Part shown: positions 47,279-56,020 of the stretch, piece by piece | Position numbering within the stretch: position 1 is the first letter of the stretch | Layout: the number at the start of each line of letters is the position of its first letter | Source of the DNA: Pseudomonas frederiksbergensis | GTDB lineage: Bacteria > Pseudomonadota > Gammaproteobacteria > Pseudomonadales > Pseudomonadaceae | Direction of reading: 5' to 3' | Assembly: GCF_000802155.2 (NCBI RefSeq) | Contig: NZ_JQGJ02000018.1 | Coordinates: forward strand, 1 to 64,000 | Length of the DNA stretch: 64,000 bases | Notes under the pieces: model-generated | Seen by the model: the letters and a program-made list of their open reading frames with translations, nothing else | The model's database searches: none | Told to the model about the DNA's origin: nothing | Made by a program: the position numbers and the translations under genes

Positions 47279-48625
47279 ATGAAGAAGAACAACAATGCCC
47301 AGCTTATCTGCCAGTTGTCAGCCGTTGCGGCGATGATGCTGGCCGGTAGCGCACACGCTGCCGACGCGTTCAGCGCCGATTCGCAGTGGATGACGGGCGA
47401 CTGGGGCGGTGAACGGACCAAGCTGATCGAGCAGGGTATCGACATCAAGGCTGATTTCGTCGGAGAGATGGGTGCCAATCTCGATGGCGGCTACAATGAT
47501 GACAAGACCGCGCGCTGGTCCCAGCAGTTTGGCCTGGGTGTAGCGCTCGACCTGGAAAAACTGGCGGGCTGGAACGATACCGAAGCCAAGATCCAGTTCA
47601 CTCGCCGCGATGGCCGCAACATTTCCAACGACCGTATCGGTGACCCGCGTGCCGGCACCCTCAGTTCGTCCCAGGAAGTCTGGGGTCGCGGCCAAACCAC
47701 GCGCCTGACCCAGTTGTGGATCAAGCAGAAGTACTTCGACAGCAAGCTGGACGTGAAGGCCGGTTACTACGGCGTGGGCGAGGACTTCAACACCTTCCCT
47801 TGCGACTTCCAGAACCTGGCCTTCTGCGGTTCCCAAGCAGGTAACTGGGCCACCGGCATCTGGTACAACTGGCCAATCATGCAGGCGGCGATTCGGTTCA
47901 AGTACAACATCACCCCTGAGCTCTATGCACAGATCGGTGCGTACAACCAGAACCCTTCGCAGCTGGAAAACAACAACCGCTACAAGCTCAGCGGCAGCGG
48001 GACCGAGGGTACGCTGATTCCGGTCGAATTGGTCTGGTCGCCCAAGCTCAACAACCTGCCGGGCGAATACCGTGTCGGTTACTACAAGAGCACGGCCAAG
48101 GCGGACGACGTTCGTGAGGACGACAACGGCGGCGACGCAGCAATCACCCGTAACCCCTATCGCAGCCACAGCAGCAAGGACGGCTACTGGTTCGTCATGC
48201 AACAGCAGCTCACCACCCACAACGGTGACGCTTCGCGTGGCCTGAACATTGCCGCCAACGCCACCTTTCACGACAAGGAAACCAACATCGTCGACAACTA
48301 CCAGTCGCTGATGTTCGTGTACAAGGGACCGTTCGATGCACGTCCAAAAGACGATGTCGGCATCGGCTTCTCGCGTATCCATGTCAACGAAGATGTGAAG
48401 AAAAACGCCGAGCTGACCAACGTTGCCAATGGCGTGACCGATTATGACGATCCGCTGTTCTCGCCACTGCGCAGCACCGAGTACAACTACGAAATCAACT
48501 ACGGCTTCCATGTCACCAACTGGCTGACCGTGCGTCCGAACCTGCAATACGTCACCCACCCGGGTGGTGTTGATGAAGTGGATGACGCGCTGGTGGCCGG
48601 CCTGAAAATTCAGTCGGTGTTCTAA
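47279..48625 (+). CDS. oprB: Carbohydrate-selective porin OprB
   Basis: Outer-membrane sugar porin of 448 residues that lets glucose reach GtsA. A signal peptide ends ANAH-A type at SAHAAD (about residue 26). The family start GDWGGERTKLIEQGIDIKADFVGE follows. The barrel has alternating aromatic strands (RVGYYKSTAKAD, KDGYWFVMQQQL) and ends with the strand VAGLKIQSVF, with the terminal Phe recognised for membrane insertion. It lies after gtsD and before a good terminator. Confidence 0.95.
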   Translation: MKKNNNAQLICQLSAVAAMMLAGSAHAADAFSADSQWMTGDWGGERTKLIEQGIDIKADFVGEMGANLDGGYNDDKTARWSQQFGLGVALDLEKLAGWNDTEAKIQFTRRDGRNISNDRIGDPRAGTLSSSQEVWGRGQTTRLTQLWIKQKYFDSKLDVKAGYYGVGEDFNTFPCDFQNLAFCGSQAGNWATGIWYNWPIMQAAIRFKYNITPELYAQIGAYNQNPSQLENNNRYKLSGSGTEGTLIPVELVWSPKLNNLPGEYRVGYYKSTAKADDVREDDNGGDAAITRNPYRSHSSKDGYWFVMQQQLTTHNGDASRGLNIAANATFHDKETNIVDNYQSLMFVYKGPFDARPKDDVGIGFSRIHVNEDVKKNAELTNVANGVTDYDDPLFSPLRSTEYNYEINYGFHVTNWLTVRPNLQYVTHPGGVDEVDDALVAGLKIQSVF

Positions 48626-48663
48626 CGCTGTTGCGATAAGCTCTCCTCTATGTGCGCATATTT

Positions 48664-48693
48664 GCGGATGGCCAAGGCTGTCCGCTTTTTTTT
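48664..48693 (+). terminator. Rho-independent terminator after oprB
   Basis: GCGGATGGCC-AAG-GCTGTCCGC stem (two mismatches) followed by eight T's, 38 bases after the oprB stop. Confidence 0.8.
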
Positions 48694-48737
48694 GTGGAGT
48701 GCGTCGTACCTCCTTGACCATCCCAGGACCGCGGCCC

Positions 48738-49592
48738 ATGCATGAGCATCCGCTACAACGCTTTTTCAGATCCTTGCGCGAGCGTCCGGTGTTTGCGTGG
48801 GAGCGCTATCAGCAGCGTGACGTCTTGGTTATCGATCATCCGCTGTGCCAGGCGGTTTTCAGTCGCCAGGGTGCGCAATTGCTGCATTTCCAGCCGCGAG
48901 GCCAGAAACCCTGGTTGTGGTGTGCGGCCAAGTGGCCGCAGGTCGGCGCGATACGCGGCGGCGTGCCGGTGTGCTGGCCTTGGTATGGTCGCCATCCGAG
49001 CGAAAACGCCTGGCCGTCCCATGGCTGGGCGCGTCTGATCGATTGGAAATTGCTCGACAGCGCCAGCGATGACGATGGCGTACACCTGCATTGGCAATTG
49101 CAGTTGTGTGACTGGCAAGTGGACCTGTATGCCGACCTGGGCGAGCGCATGGAGTTGCGCTTGAGCACCGAGCATCAGGACAGCCTGCCTTGCCAGTTGA
49201 GCCAGGCCTTGCACGCGTATTGGCGTATTGGTGACGTTGGTGAGGTAGCGCTGTCTGGGCTCGAAGGCGCCCAGGGTTACGACCAGTTGAGCCGTGCCGC
49301 TTGCCAGCAGGAGGGCGAGTTGCGGGTCGAGGGCGGCTGTCAGAGGGTGTTCCAGCATGACGGCGAATTGCAGCTCAAGGATCACGCCTGGCAGCGCGAA
49401 CTGCGCATCGACACCGGAGAAAGCGCCGACACGGTGGTTTGGCATCCCGGTGCGCGGCCCCTGTTGGGGGTAAGTTGGGATGAGGTCAGCGAGTTCGTTT
49501 GCGTCGAAGCGGCCAGTGGCGGTACAGCAAGCCTGTGCCTGGCGCCCGGGGAGCGAGCGCATTTGAGTTTGCAGGCGCGGGTGGAGGCTTAG
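48738..49592 (+). CDS. D-hexose-6-phosphate mutarotase (aldose 1-epimerase family)
   Basis: Cytosolic enzyme of 284 residues of the YeaD/aldose-1-epimerase-like fold, which interconverts anomers of glucose 6-phosphate-type sugars. Family motifs are GAQLLHFQPRGQKPWLW, IRGGVPVCWPWYG (about 70-82) and PSHGWARLIDW with the catalytic His, followed by the late VVWHPG and a Glu in SEFVCVEAASG. It lies between oprB and hexR in the glucose cluster, consistent with a role in sugar-phosphate metabolism before Zwf. The ATG at 48738 gives the standard N-terminus. Confidence 0.87.
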   Translation: MHEHPLQRFFRSLRERPVFAWERYQQRDVLVIDHPLCQAVFSRQGAQLLHFQPRGQKPWLWCAAKWPQVGAIRGGVPVCWPWYGRHPSENAWPSHGWARLIDWKLLDSASDDDGVHLHWQLQLCDWQVDLYADLGERMELRLSTEHQDSLPCQLSQALHAYWRIGDVGEVALSGLEGAQGYDQLSRAACQQEGELRVEGGCQRVFQHDGELQLKDHAWQRELRIDTGESADTVVWHPGARPLLGVSWDEVSEFVCVEAASGGTASLCLAPGERAHLSLQARVEA

Positions 49593-49600
49593 CTCTGGAT

Positions 49601-49631
49601 GATCGTTCCCGCACAGAGCGTGGGAACGATC
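49601..49631. repeat. Hairpin GATCGTTCCC...GGGAACGATC (second copy)
   Basis: Same ten-base arms as at 22333-22363 with a different loop, between the convergent mutarotase and hexR genes. Confidence 0.65.
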
Positions 49632-49640
49632 GGGACGGGG

Positions 49641-50510
49641 TCAGTTGAATTCATCCCCAACCGGGTAGCGGCTGGCATTCAGGCTTTCCTTGATCTTGCG
49701 CAGATGCGGCTGGAAGTCCACGCCGCGGCGCAGGGTCATGCCGGTGGCGAGCACGTCCAGTACGGTGAGCTGGATGATCCGAGAAGTCATCGGCATGTAG
49801 ATATCGGTATCTTCGGGCAATGGAATGTTCAGGCTCAAGGTGCTGGCCTTGGCCAATGGCGAACCTTCGGCGGTCAGGCCGAGTACCGATGCGCCGTTCT
49901 CCCGGGCGATGCGCGCAACCTCTACCAGTTCGCGGGTGCGCCCGGTGTAGGAAATGATCACGAACAATTCGCCGGTATGGGCCACCGAAGCGATCATGCG
50001 TTGCATCAGCACGTCGGCATGGGCGGTCACTGCCAGGTTGAAGCGGAAAAACTTGTGCTGGGCATCCAGCGCTACCGGCGCCGATGCGCCGAGGCCGAAG
50101 AAGTGGATCTGCCGCGCCTGGATCAGCAGATCCACCGCGCGGCTGATCAAATTTGGATCAAGGGCCTGGCAGGCACTGTCCAATGAGGCAATGGCGCTGC
50201 CAAAGATCTTCTGGGTATAGGCTTCGGGGTTGTCGTCGGCTTCCACGGCGCGGCTGACATAAGCCGCGCCGCTGGCCAGGCTTTGGGCCAATTGCAACTT
50301 GAGTTCCGGGTAACCGCTGACACCGAACGAGCGGCAAAAGCGATTGACGGTCGGTTCACTGACCGAGGCCGCCTGGGCGAGGGCGGCAATGCTGAAGCGG
50401 GTAGCCTGCTGTGGGTTGAGCAGGATCACCTCGGCCACCTTGCGTTCGGCCTTGTTCAGGTCTTCCAGGCGACTCTGGATCTGCTCCAGTAGATTTCGCA
50501 CGCGGTCCAT
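49641..50510 (-). CDS. hexR: Transcriptional repressor HexR (RpiR family)
   Basis: Repressor of glucose catabolism, 289 residues. The N-terminal RpiR helix-turn-helix is [25 protein letters not shown] (about 38-62). The C-terminal SIS domain ([20 protein letters not shown] to [19 protein letters not shown], about 135-205) binds the sugar phosphate effector, 2-keto-3-deoxy-6-phosphogluconate in Pseudomonas. It is divergent from zwf with 188 bases between, the conserved arrangement. AGGAATCTTG precedes the ATG. TTGT-N7-ACAA operators for it lie between gap and edd. Confidence 0.96.
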   Translation of the reverse strand: MDRVRNLLEQIQSRLEDLNKAERKVAEVILLNPQQATRFSIAALAQAASVSEPTVNRFCRSFGVSGYPELKLQLAQSLASGAAYVSRAVEADDNPEAYTQKIFGSAIASLDSACQALDPNLISRAVDLLIQARQIHFFGLGASAPVALDAQHKFFRFNLAVTAHADVLMQRMIASVAHTGELFVIISYTGRTRELVEVARIARENGASVLGLTAEGSPLAKASTLSLNIPLPEDTDIYMPMTSRIIQLTVLDVLATGMTLRRGVDFQPHLRKIKESLNASRYPVGDEFN

Positions 50511-50617
50511 ACAAGATTCCTAGAGATGACGGGTCTTTGATACGACCCTTTGCGGTGGCCTATCCTACTGATGGCTCCGACGGACCACCACTCGGAATCG
50601 GTATTTTCGAAAAATGT

Positions 50618-50633
50618 TGTGGTTATTACTACA
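50618..50633. promoter_or_regulatory. Candidate HexR operator at zwf
   Basis: TGTGGT-TATT-ACTACA, a near-perfect palindrome in the hexR-zwf gap, 66 bases before zwf. The spacing differs from the TTGT-N7-ACAA sites at gap/edd, but it resembles the longer TGTARTN4AYTACA-type HexR sites. Confidence 0.55.
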
Positions 50634-50698
50634 TTTTTCCTTGAGTGATGCCTTGAAAAAAGGTATTTGTAGCTTAACTTGATAAAAGAACAAACATC

Positions 50699-52171
50699 AT
50701 GCATTCGATTACGGTTGAACCGTGCACTTTTGCCTTGTTCGGCGCGCTGGGCGACCTGGCGCTTCGCAAGCTGTTTCCAGCCCTTTATCAGCTCGATGGC
50801 GCCGGCCTGTTGCACGAAGACACGCGAATCCTGGCGCTGGCCCGCGAACCGGGCAGCGAACAGCAGCATTTGGCGTTCATCAGCACCGAGCTGCGGCGCT
50901 ATGTGGGCGATAAAGACCTCGACGAAACCGTGATCGAACGCTTCCTGGCGCGGCTGACTTACCTGCACGTCGATTTCCTCAAGGCGGACGATTACGTCGC
51001 GCTTGCCGAGCAGGTCGGCTTGACCCAGCAACAAGTCATCGCCTACTTCGCCACTCCGGCGGCGGTCTATGGCGCGATCTGCGAGAACCTGGCGAAAGTC
51101 GGCCTCAGCGAAAACACCCGTGTCGTGCTGGAAAAACCCATCGGCTCGGACCTCGAGTCGTCGCGCAAGGTCAACGACGCCGTGGCGCAGTTCTTTCCCG
51201 AGAACCGCACTTACCGCATCGACCATTACCTGGGCAAGGAAACGGTACAGAACCTGATCGCGCTGCGGTTCGCCAACAGCCTGTTCGAAACCCAGTGGAA
51301 CCAGAACTACATCTCCCACGTGGAAATCACCGTGGCCGAGAAGGTCGGGATCGAAGGGCGTTGGGGCTATTTCGACAAGGCTGGCCAACTGCGTGACATG
51401 ATCCAGAATCACCTGCTGCAGCTGTTGTGCCTGATCGCCATGGACCCGCCGGCCGACCTGTCCGCCGACAGCATCCGTGACGAGAAGGTCAAGGTGCTCA
51501 AGGCCTTGGCGCCGATCAGCCCGGAAGGCCTGACTACCCAGGTGGTGCGCGGCCAGTACATCGCCGGCCACAGCGAAGGCAAGGCGGTGCCGGGATACCT
51601 GGAAGAGCCGAATTCCAATACCCAGAGCGACACCGAGACGTTCGTTGCCTTGCGCGCCGATATCCGCAACTGGCGCTGGGCGGGTGTTCCGTTCTACCTG
51701 CGCACCGGCAAGCGCATGCCGCAGAAGCTGTCGCAGATCGTGATCCACTTCAAGGAACCGTCCCACTACATCTTCGCTCCCGAGCAGCGCCTGCAGATCA
51801 GCAACAAGCTGATCATCCGCCTGCAACCGGACGAAGGGATTTCCTTGCGGGTGATGACCAAGGAGCAAGGCCTGGACAAGGGCATGCAATTACGCAGCGG
51901 TCCGCTGCAACTCAACTTCTCCGACACCTACCGTAGCGCACGGATTCCCGATGCCTACGAACGGTTGTTGCTGGAAGTCATGAACGGCAATCAGAACCTG
52001 TTTGTTCGTAAAGATGAAATCGAAGCCGCGTGGACGTGGTGTGACCAGTTGATCGCCGGCTGGAAGAAGTCCGGTGATGCGCCCAAGCCTTATGCCGCTG
52101 GGTCATGGGGGCCGATGAGCTCCATTGCACTGATCACGCGGGATGGGAGGTCATGGTATGGCGATATCTGA
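50699..52171 (+). CDS. zwf: Glucose-6-phosphate 1-dehydrogenase Zwf
   Basis: Cytosolic NAD(P)-dependent enzyme of 490 residues that oxidises glucose 6-phosphate to 6-phosphogluconolactone. The nucleotide motif [19 protein letters not shown] is at residues 11-29, and the catalytic [13 protein letters not shown] (about 175-187) has the active-site His and Lys. The C-terminus has the family [18 protein letters not shown]. It is the first gene of zwf-pgl-eda and overlaps pgl by 14 bases. Confidence 0.97.
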   Translation: MHSITVEPCTFALFGALGDLALRKLFPALYQLDGAGLLHEDTRILALAREPGSEQQHLAFISTELRRYVGDKDLDETVIERFLARLTYLHVDFLKADDYVALAEQVGLTQQQVIAYFATPAAVYGAICENLAKVGLSENTRVVLEKPIGSDLESSRKVNDAVAQFFPENRTYRIDHYLGKETVQNLIALRFANSLFETQWNQNYISHVEITVAEKVGIEGRWGYFDKAGQLRDMIQNHLLQLLCLIAMDPPADLSADSIRDEKVKVLKALAPISPEGLTTQVVRGQYIAGHSEGKAVPGYLEEPNSNTQSDTETFVALRADIRNWRWAGVPFYLRTGKRMPQKLSQIVIHFKEPSHYIFAPEQRLQISNKLIIRLQPDEGISLRVMTKEQGLDKGMQLRSGPLQLNFSDTYRSARIPDAYERLLLEVMNGNQNLFVRKDEIEAAWTWCDQLIAGWKKSGDAPKPYAAGSWGPMSSIALITRDGRSWYGDI

Positions 52172-52871
52172 ATTGAATCTGCCCCAGGGTGTCACTGCCC
52201 TGGAGTTCAAGAGCCCGGTGCTGCTGGCGCAAAGCCTGGCCCTGAGCGTGGCGCAGCAACTGCGCGCCGCGATCGAGGCCAAAGGCGCGGCGACCCTTGT
52301 GGTGTCCGGCGGTCGCAGCCCGGTGGCATTTTTCCAGCACTTGGCCAAGGAGGCGCTGGACTGGTCGAAAGTGGTGGTGAGCCTGGCCGATGAACGCTGG
52401 GTGCCGGTTGAACATGCCGACAGCAATGCCGGCCTGCTCAAGCGTTATCTGCTCCAGAGGGCCGCGGCCAAGGCGCAGTTCCTGAGCCTCTACAGCGCCA
52501 GCGCCAACCTGGAAGCCGCCGCCGAACAGGCGGATCGCCGGCTCGCCGAGCTGCCGCCGATTGACGTGCTGATACTGGGCATGGGCGATGACGGCCATAC
52601 CGCTTCGCTGTTTCCCGGCAGCCCGAACCTGGCTGAGGCCCTGGATCAAAATGGCGTCCGCCGTTGCTGGCCGATGCTCGCGCCGACGGTACCGCATCAA
52701 CGCCTGACGATGAGCCGTGCCTTGCTGGCTTCGGCCACGCACAAAGTCCTGTCGATTTCCGGTCAATCGAAATTGACCACCCTGAACGCTGCAGTGGCCG
52801 GTGACAACGTCGCCGATATGCCGATCCGCGCGTTTCTGCAACCTACGTTAGAGATTTACTGGTGCCCATGA
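52158..52871 (+). CDS. pgl: 6-Phosphogluconolactonase Pgl (DevB type)
   Basis: Cytosolic lactonase of 237 residues hydrolysing 6-phosphogluconolactone. Family motifs are [27 protein letters not shown] (about 78-88) and [20 protein letters not shown] (about 135-154). I chose the ATG at 52158 ([10 protein letters not shown]), 14 bases inside the end of zwf, preceded by GGGAGG at an acceptable distance. It is followed by eda after 17 bases. Confidence 0.94.
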   Translation: MAISELNLPQGVTALEFKSPVLLAQSLALSVAQQLRAAIEAKGAATLVVSGGRSPVAFFQHLAKEALDWSKVVVSLADERWVPVEHADSNAGLLKRYLLQRAAAKAQFLSLYSASANLEAAAEQADRRLAELPPIDVLILGMGDDGHTASLFPGSPNLAEALDQNGVRRCWPMLAPTVPHQRLTMSRALLASATHKVLSISGQSKLTTLNAAVAGDNVADMPIRAFLQPTLEIYWCP

Positions 52872-52888
52872 ACCAAGGATCAGCCGCT

Positions 52889-53554
52889 ATGAAAAACCCA
52901 TCCTCGACCGTTTCCATGGCGGACAAAGTGACGCTGATCGACAGCCTCTGCGCCAAGGCGCGGATTCTGCCGGTGATTACCATTGCGCGTGAACAAGACA
53001 TCCTGCCGTTGGCCGATGCCTTGGCCGCTGGTGGCCTGACGGCACTGGAAGTGACCTTGCGCTCGCAGTACGGCCTCAAGGCCATTCAGGTACTGCGCGA
53101 GCAGCGCCCGGAACTGGTGACGGGCGCTGGCACGGTGCTCGATCGTCACATGCTGGCCGCCGCCGAGGCAGCCGGTTCGCAGTTCATCGTGACGCCGGGT
53201 ATCACCCGGGACTTGCTGGAGGCCAGCGTCCAGAGCCCGATCCCGTTGTTGCCGGGGATCAGCAATGCCTCGGGCATCATGGAAGGCTATGGCCTGGGCT
53301 ATCGCCGCTTCAAGTTGTTCCCGGCGGAGGTCAGCGGTGGCGTCGCTGCCATCAAGGCGTTGGGCGGGCCATTCGGCGAAGTGAAATTCTGCCCGACCGG
53401 CGGCGTGAGCCCGGCCAATATCAAGAGCTACATGGCGTTGAAAAACGTGATGTGCGTGGGCGGCAGTTGGATGCTAGATCCGGAGTGGATCAAGAACGGC
53501 GACTGGGCCCGTATCCAGGAATGCACCGCCGAGGCACTGGCGCTGCTGGACTGA
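52889..53554 (+). CDS. eda: KDPG aldolase Eda
   Basis: Cytosolic 2-keto-3-deoxy-6-phosphogluconate aldolase of 221 residues, giving pyruvate and glyceraldehyde 3-phosphate. The family start ARILPVITIAREQDILPLAD, the Glu in ALEVTLRS, GAGTVLD, and the Schiff-base Lys in RRFKLFPAEVSGG (about residue 142) are all visible. GGVSPANIKSY binds the phosphate. I chose the ATG at 52889 because AAGGA is nine bases before it; an ATG at 52868 would overlap pgl. A strong terminator follows. Confidence 0.95.
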   Translation: MKNPSSTVSMADKVTLIDSLCAKARILPVITIAREQDILPLADALAAGGLTALEVTLRSQYGLKAIQVLREQRPELVTGAGTVLDRHMLAAAEAAGSQFIVTPGITRDLLEASVQSPIPLLPGISNASGIMEGYGLGYRRFKLFPAEVSGGVAAIKALGGPFGEVKFCPTGGVSPANIKSYMALKNVMCVGGSWMLDPEWIKNGDWARIQECTAEALALLD

Positions 53555-53591
53555 TTGTCTTACCGAACTTCGTTGTGTGTTCTACGGCTTT

Positions 53592-53625
53592 ACGGTGCGC
53601 TTGGTCGGCGCACCGTTTTTTTTTT
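53592..53625 (+). terminator. Rho-independent terminator after eda
   Basis: ACGGTGCGC-N7-GCGCACCGT stem followed by ten T's, ending the zwf-pgl-eda operon. Confidence 0.93.
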
Positions 53626-53655
53626 GCCTGTATTTTTGCAGCGAGCACGCTGGCT

Positions 53656-53687
53656 CTGTGGCGAGGGGATAAATCCCCTCGCTACAA
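53656..53687. repeat. REP-like hairpin
   Basis: TCTGTGGCGAGGGGATAAATCCCCTCGCTACAAC, a GATAAATC-loop version of the second REP class, also seen at 59091-59120 and inside the gtsA-gtsB repeat. Confidence 0.7.
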
Positions 53688-54875
53688 CTAGATTCGGCTC
53701 AGGTCGGTCAGCGCTCGGGTCAACCGCTCGATATCACGGCCCAAGGTAATCAACCCCGGCGTAATGCGAATGCAAAGGCCGACGCTGGTCTTGCGCACCA
53801 CGGTAAAAATCCCATGCTCCTCGAGCAACCGATCAGCCATCGCTTGCTGGTCAGGCTGGTGGGTAAAACGCATTGAAGTGATGCCGCAATAGAGGCGCCG
53901 GTCGTCCGGCGTCATGACCTCAATGCCCGGCACGTCACGAACGGCGTTTACCCACAAGTCCCGCAGATGACAGAGCCGTGCGCCCTTGGCCGATGCTCCG
54001 CCCAGGGCACGGTGCTCTTCGAATGCCAGGGGCAGCGTCAGCAACGCCGGAATGTTGGGCGTACTGTGAGGCGTGCGCGAGCGTATGTCGGTGGGCGGGT
54101 AGTGGCTCTCGTCCATGTCCGGGTCGATGTCGGCCAGCCGGTGTGGCGCGATATAGAGGAAGCCCAGCGCCAAGGGGCCGCCAAGCCATTTCTGCAGGTT
54201 GAACCCGGCAAACTCAATGCCGAGTTTCTTGAGATTGAAATCGATCTGGCCCAAGGCGTGGGCACCGTCGAGAATGATATCGACCCCGAATTCCCGTGCT
54301 GTCTCGGCGATCGCCTGGACCGGCATCACCAGGCCGGTCAGATGGTTCACATAAGTCAGCGCCATCAGCTTCAGGCGCGGATAACGAATGAAGGCTTCTC
54401 GGTAAGTGCCTACCAGTGCGTCAAAACTGGCAGGGTGCGGATGGACCAGCTCGACAACCTCGGCGCCGCGCTGGCGGGCCAGCCAGCGCATCGCGCTCTT
54501 GACCGACTCGTATTCCACATCGCTGATCAATACCTGGTCGCCAGGCTTGAGCTTGTTGTAATTGCGAATCAGCGTCTGCAGGGCGTCAACCGCATTGTTG
54601 GCCAGTGTCACGGTGGACGCTGGGGCGTGGATCAGTTGCGCCACTTCTCGGCGTATCGCTTCGCCATGCTCCTGGTCGAATTGTTGGCGCACATAAAACG
54701 AATTGCCGCGGTTCACCAGCTCGATATTGCGTTGATATTCTTCCACCACCGTACGCGACATCCGGCCGAAGTAACCGTTTTCGAGATTGAGGGGCCCATC
54801 GGCGTCGACATCGTAGCGACCGACAAAGGTTTCCCAGAAGGTTTCATCATGGGCGCGCAGCGTATTTTCGGGCAT
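53688..54875 (-). CDS. Class V aminotransferase family protein (isopenicillin-N-epimerase-like)
   Basis: Cytosolic PLP enzyme of 395 residues in fold type I, class V. The PLP-binding region has VTLANNAVDALQTLIRNY (about 90-107), the Asp/His pair in DIILDGAHALGQIDFNL (about 207-223), and the Schiff-base Lys in GFNLQKWLGGPLALGFLY (about 235). It resembles isopenicillin-N epimerase, cysteine desulfurase-like and related lyases; which reaction it performs is not shown. I chose the ATG at 54875; a TTG at 54887 is in frame. It is convergent with the zwf operon and not obviously linked to sugar metabolism. Confidence 0.83.
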   Translation of the reverse strand: MPENTLRAHDETFWETFVGRYDVDADGPLNLENGYFGRMSRTVVEEYQRNIELVNRGNSFYVRQQFDQEHGEAIRREVAQLIHAPASTVTLANNAVDALQTLIRNYNKLKPGDQVLISDVEYESVKSAMRWLARQRGAEVVELVHPHPASFDALVGTYREAFIRYPRLKLMALTYVNHLTGLVMPVQAIAETAREFGVDIILDGAHALGQIDFNLKKLGIEFAGFNLQKWLGGPLALGFLYIAPHRLADIDPDMDESHYPPTDIRSRTPHSTPNIPALLTLPLAFEEHRALGGASAKGARLCHLRDLWVNAVRDVPGIEVMTPDDRRLYCGITSMRFTHQPDQQAMADRLLEEHGIFTVVRKTSVGLCIRITPGLITLGRDIERLTRALTDLSRI

Positions 54876-54903
54876 GGCGGGGCTCAATCAGTCAAAGGCA
54901 GCA

Positions 54904-55140
54904 TCAGTAGCCAGGTTTGGGCAAGCCATGTTTGGCTCGCAGCGGGTCCAGCAGGTCCGACAGGCCGTTGTGGTCGATTTCCTGCATCAACGCCAGCAAG
55001 CCGCCCAATTCCCCGTGGGGAAAACCCTCCCGTGCGAACCAATTCAGATACTGGCCCGGCAGGTCGGCAAGGATTCGGCCCTTGTACTTGCCAAAGGGCA
55101 TCTGGCGGGTGACCAGCAGTTCCAGCTTTTCCGGATTCAT
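54904..55140 (-). CDS. DUF3820 family protein
   Basis: Small cytosolic protein of 78 residues with the DUF3820 core MPFGKYKGRILADLPGQYL and WFAREGFPHGELGGLLAL. The family is sometimes named as a putative quorum-sensing-regulated virulence factor; no activity is established. The ATG at 55140 gives the usual start. It lies 28 bases upstream of the aminotransferase gene on the same strand and may share its transcript. Confidence 0.8.
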   Translation of the reverse strand: MNPEKLELLVTRQMPFGKYKGRILADLPGQYLNWFAREGFPHGELGGLLALMQEIDHNGLSDLLDPLRAKHGLPKPGY

Positions 55141-55270
55141 AGGCGAATGTCTTGTTGAAAACCATCGGCAAAATACAGGCATTCTGCATGCAGGCCAAAT
55201 GACAGATCATGCAAATAAAGCGGATACAGAAATTGCGTTATTTTATAAATATTTGATTTATAAGGGTTTT

Positions 55271-55354
55271 ATGTTGGTTCGGTGGCTGGCATGGGCGATG
55301 CAATATTCCTTGCAGGTTTTTATTCACCAAGCAAAGGAACTGAAAAATGACTGA
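55271..55354 (+). CDS. Possible 27-residue leader peptide before the PA2169-type gene
   Basis: ATG at 55271, four bases after AAGGG, opens a 27-codon frame (start MLVRWLAWAMQYSLQVF). Its stop at 55352-55354 overlaps the start of the next gene by eight bases, a layout seen in translationally coupled leaders. The sequence is amphipathic with Trp and Leu. Codon use gives little proof, so it may be fortuitous. Confidence 0.3.
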   Translation: MLVRWLAWAMQYSLQVFIHQAKELKND

Positions 55355-55811
55355 CATCAACAAAGAATCCATCTCTGTCTTGAATGACCTGATCGAGACC
55401 AGCAAGGATGGCCAGGAAGGATTCAAGACCTGCGCTGAAGACATCAAGCACCCTGAACTCAAGGCACTGTTCGTCAAGCGTTCCGCCGACTGCGCCACTG
55501 CTGCGGCCGAGCTGCAAGCCGCCGTACGTTCCCTGGGCGGCGATCCGGAAACTTCTACCAGCGTTGCCGGTGACCTGCACCGTCGTTGGGTCGACGTAAA
55601 ATCGATGTTCACCGGCAAGGACGAAGAAGCGGTGCTGAACGAGGCCGAGCGCGGCGAAGACCACGCGCTGAAGGCTTACCGGGAAGCGATGGAGAAGATC
55701 AACAAGCACAACCTGGAGGGCATTCGCGACCTGGTGGAGCGTCAGTACCACGGTGTGCAACGCAACCACGACCAGGTCAAGGCCCTGCGCAACCAGGCGC
55801 GCGCCAGCTAA
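55347..55811 (+). CDS. PA2169-family four-helix-bundle protein (DUF2383)
   Basis: A 154-residue, highly charged helical protein of the PA2169/DUF2383 family, predicted as a ferritin-like four-helix bundle: SVLNDLIETSKDGQEGFKT, HPELKALFVKRSADCATAAAELQ, EERGEDHALKAY-type ERGEDHALKAYREAME and HGVQRNHDQVKALRNQA. Members are often stress-induced; the biochemical role is unknown. AAAGGAACTGAAAA precedes the ATG. An efficient terminator follows, and the leader is A/T-rich. Confidence 0.87.
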   Translation: MTDINKESISVLNDLIETSKDGQEGFKTCAEDIKHPELKALFVKRSADCATAAAELQAAVRSLGGDPETSTSVAGDLHRRWVDVKSMFTGKDEEAVLNEAERGEDHALKAYREAMEKINKHNLEGIRDLVERQYHGVQRNHDQVKALRNQARAS

Positions 55812-55826
55812 CACTTGCGTGTGACG

Positions 55827-55855
55827 AAAAACGCCAGCTTGCCTGGCGTTTTTTT
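55827..55855 (+). terminator. Rho-independent terminator after the PA2169-type gene
   Basis: ACGCCAG-CTTG-CCTGGCGT stem with A's before and seven T's after. Confidence 0.92.
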
Positions 55856-56020
55856 ATGGAAGCGATCCGGGGCGAGGAACGCTTTCTATCAGCACAAATC
55901 CGCAAGAGAGTTTGTCAGATCTCTCAACAATCAACGCTGGACGTCAATAGATAGCTACCTAATAATTGCATCGCATTTTCCACGATCTATCGTTACGTCA
56001 TCCCAAGAAGAGTTTTGCGC

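Noticed and set aside
47318-48739. A 473-codon open frame antisense to oprB
   Set aside because: Opposite strand encodes a porin with signal peptide and terminal Phe; this frame has no recognisable features.
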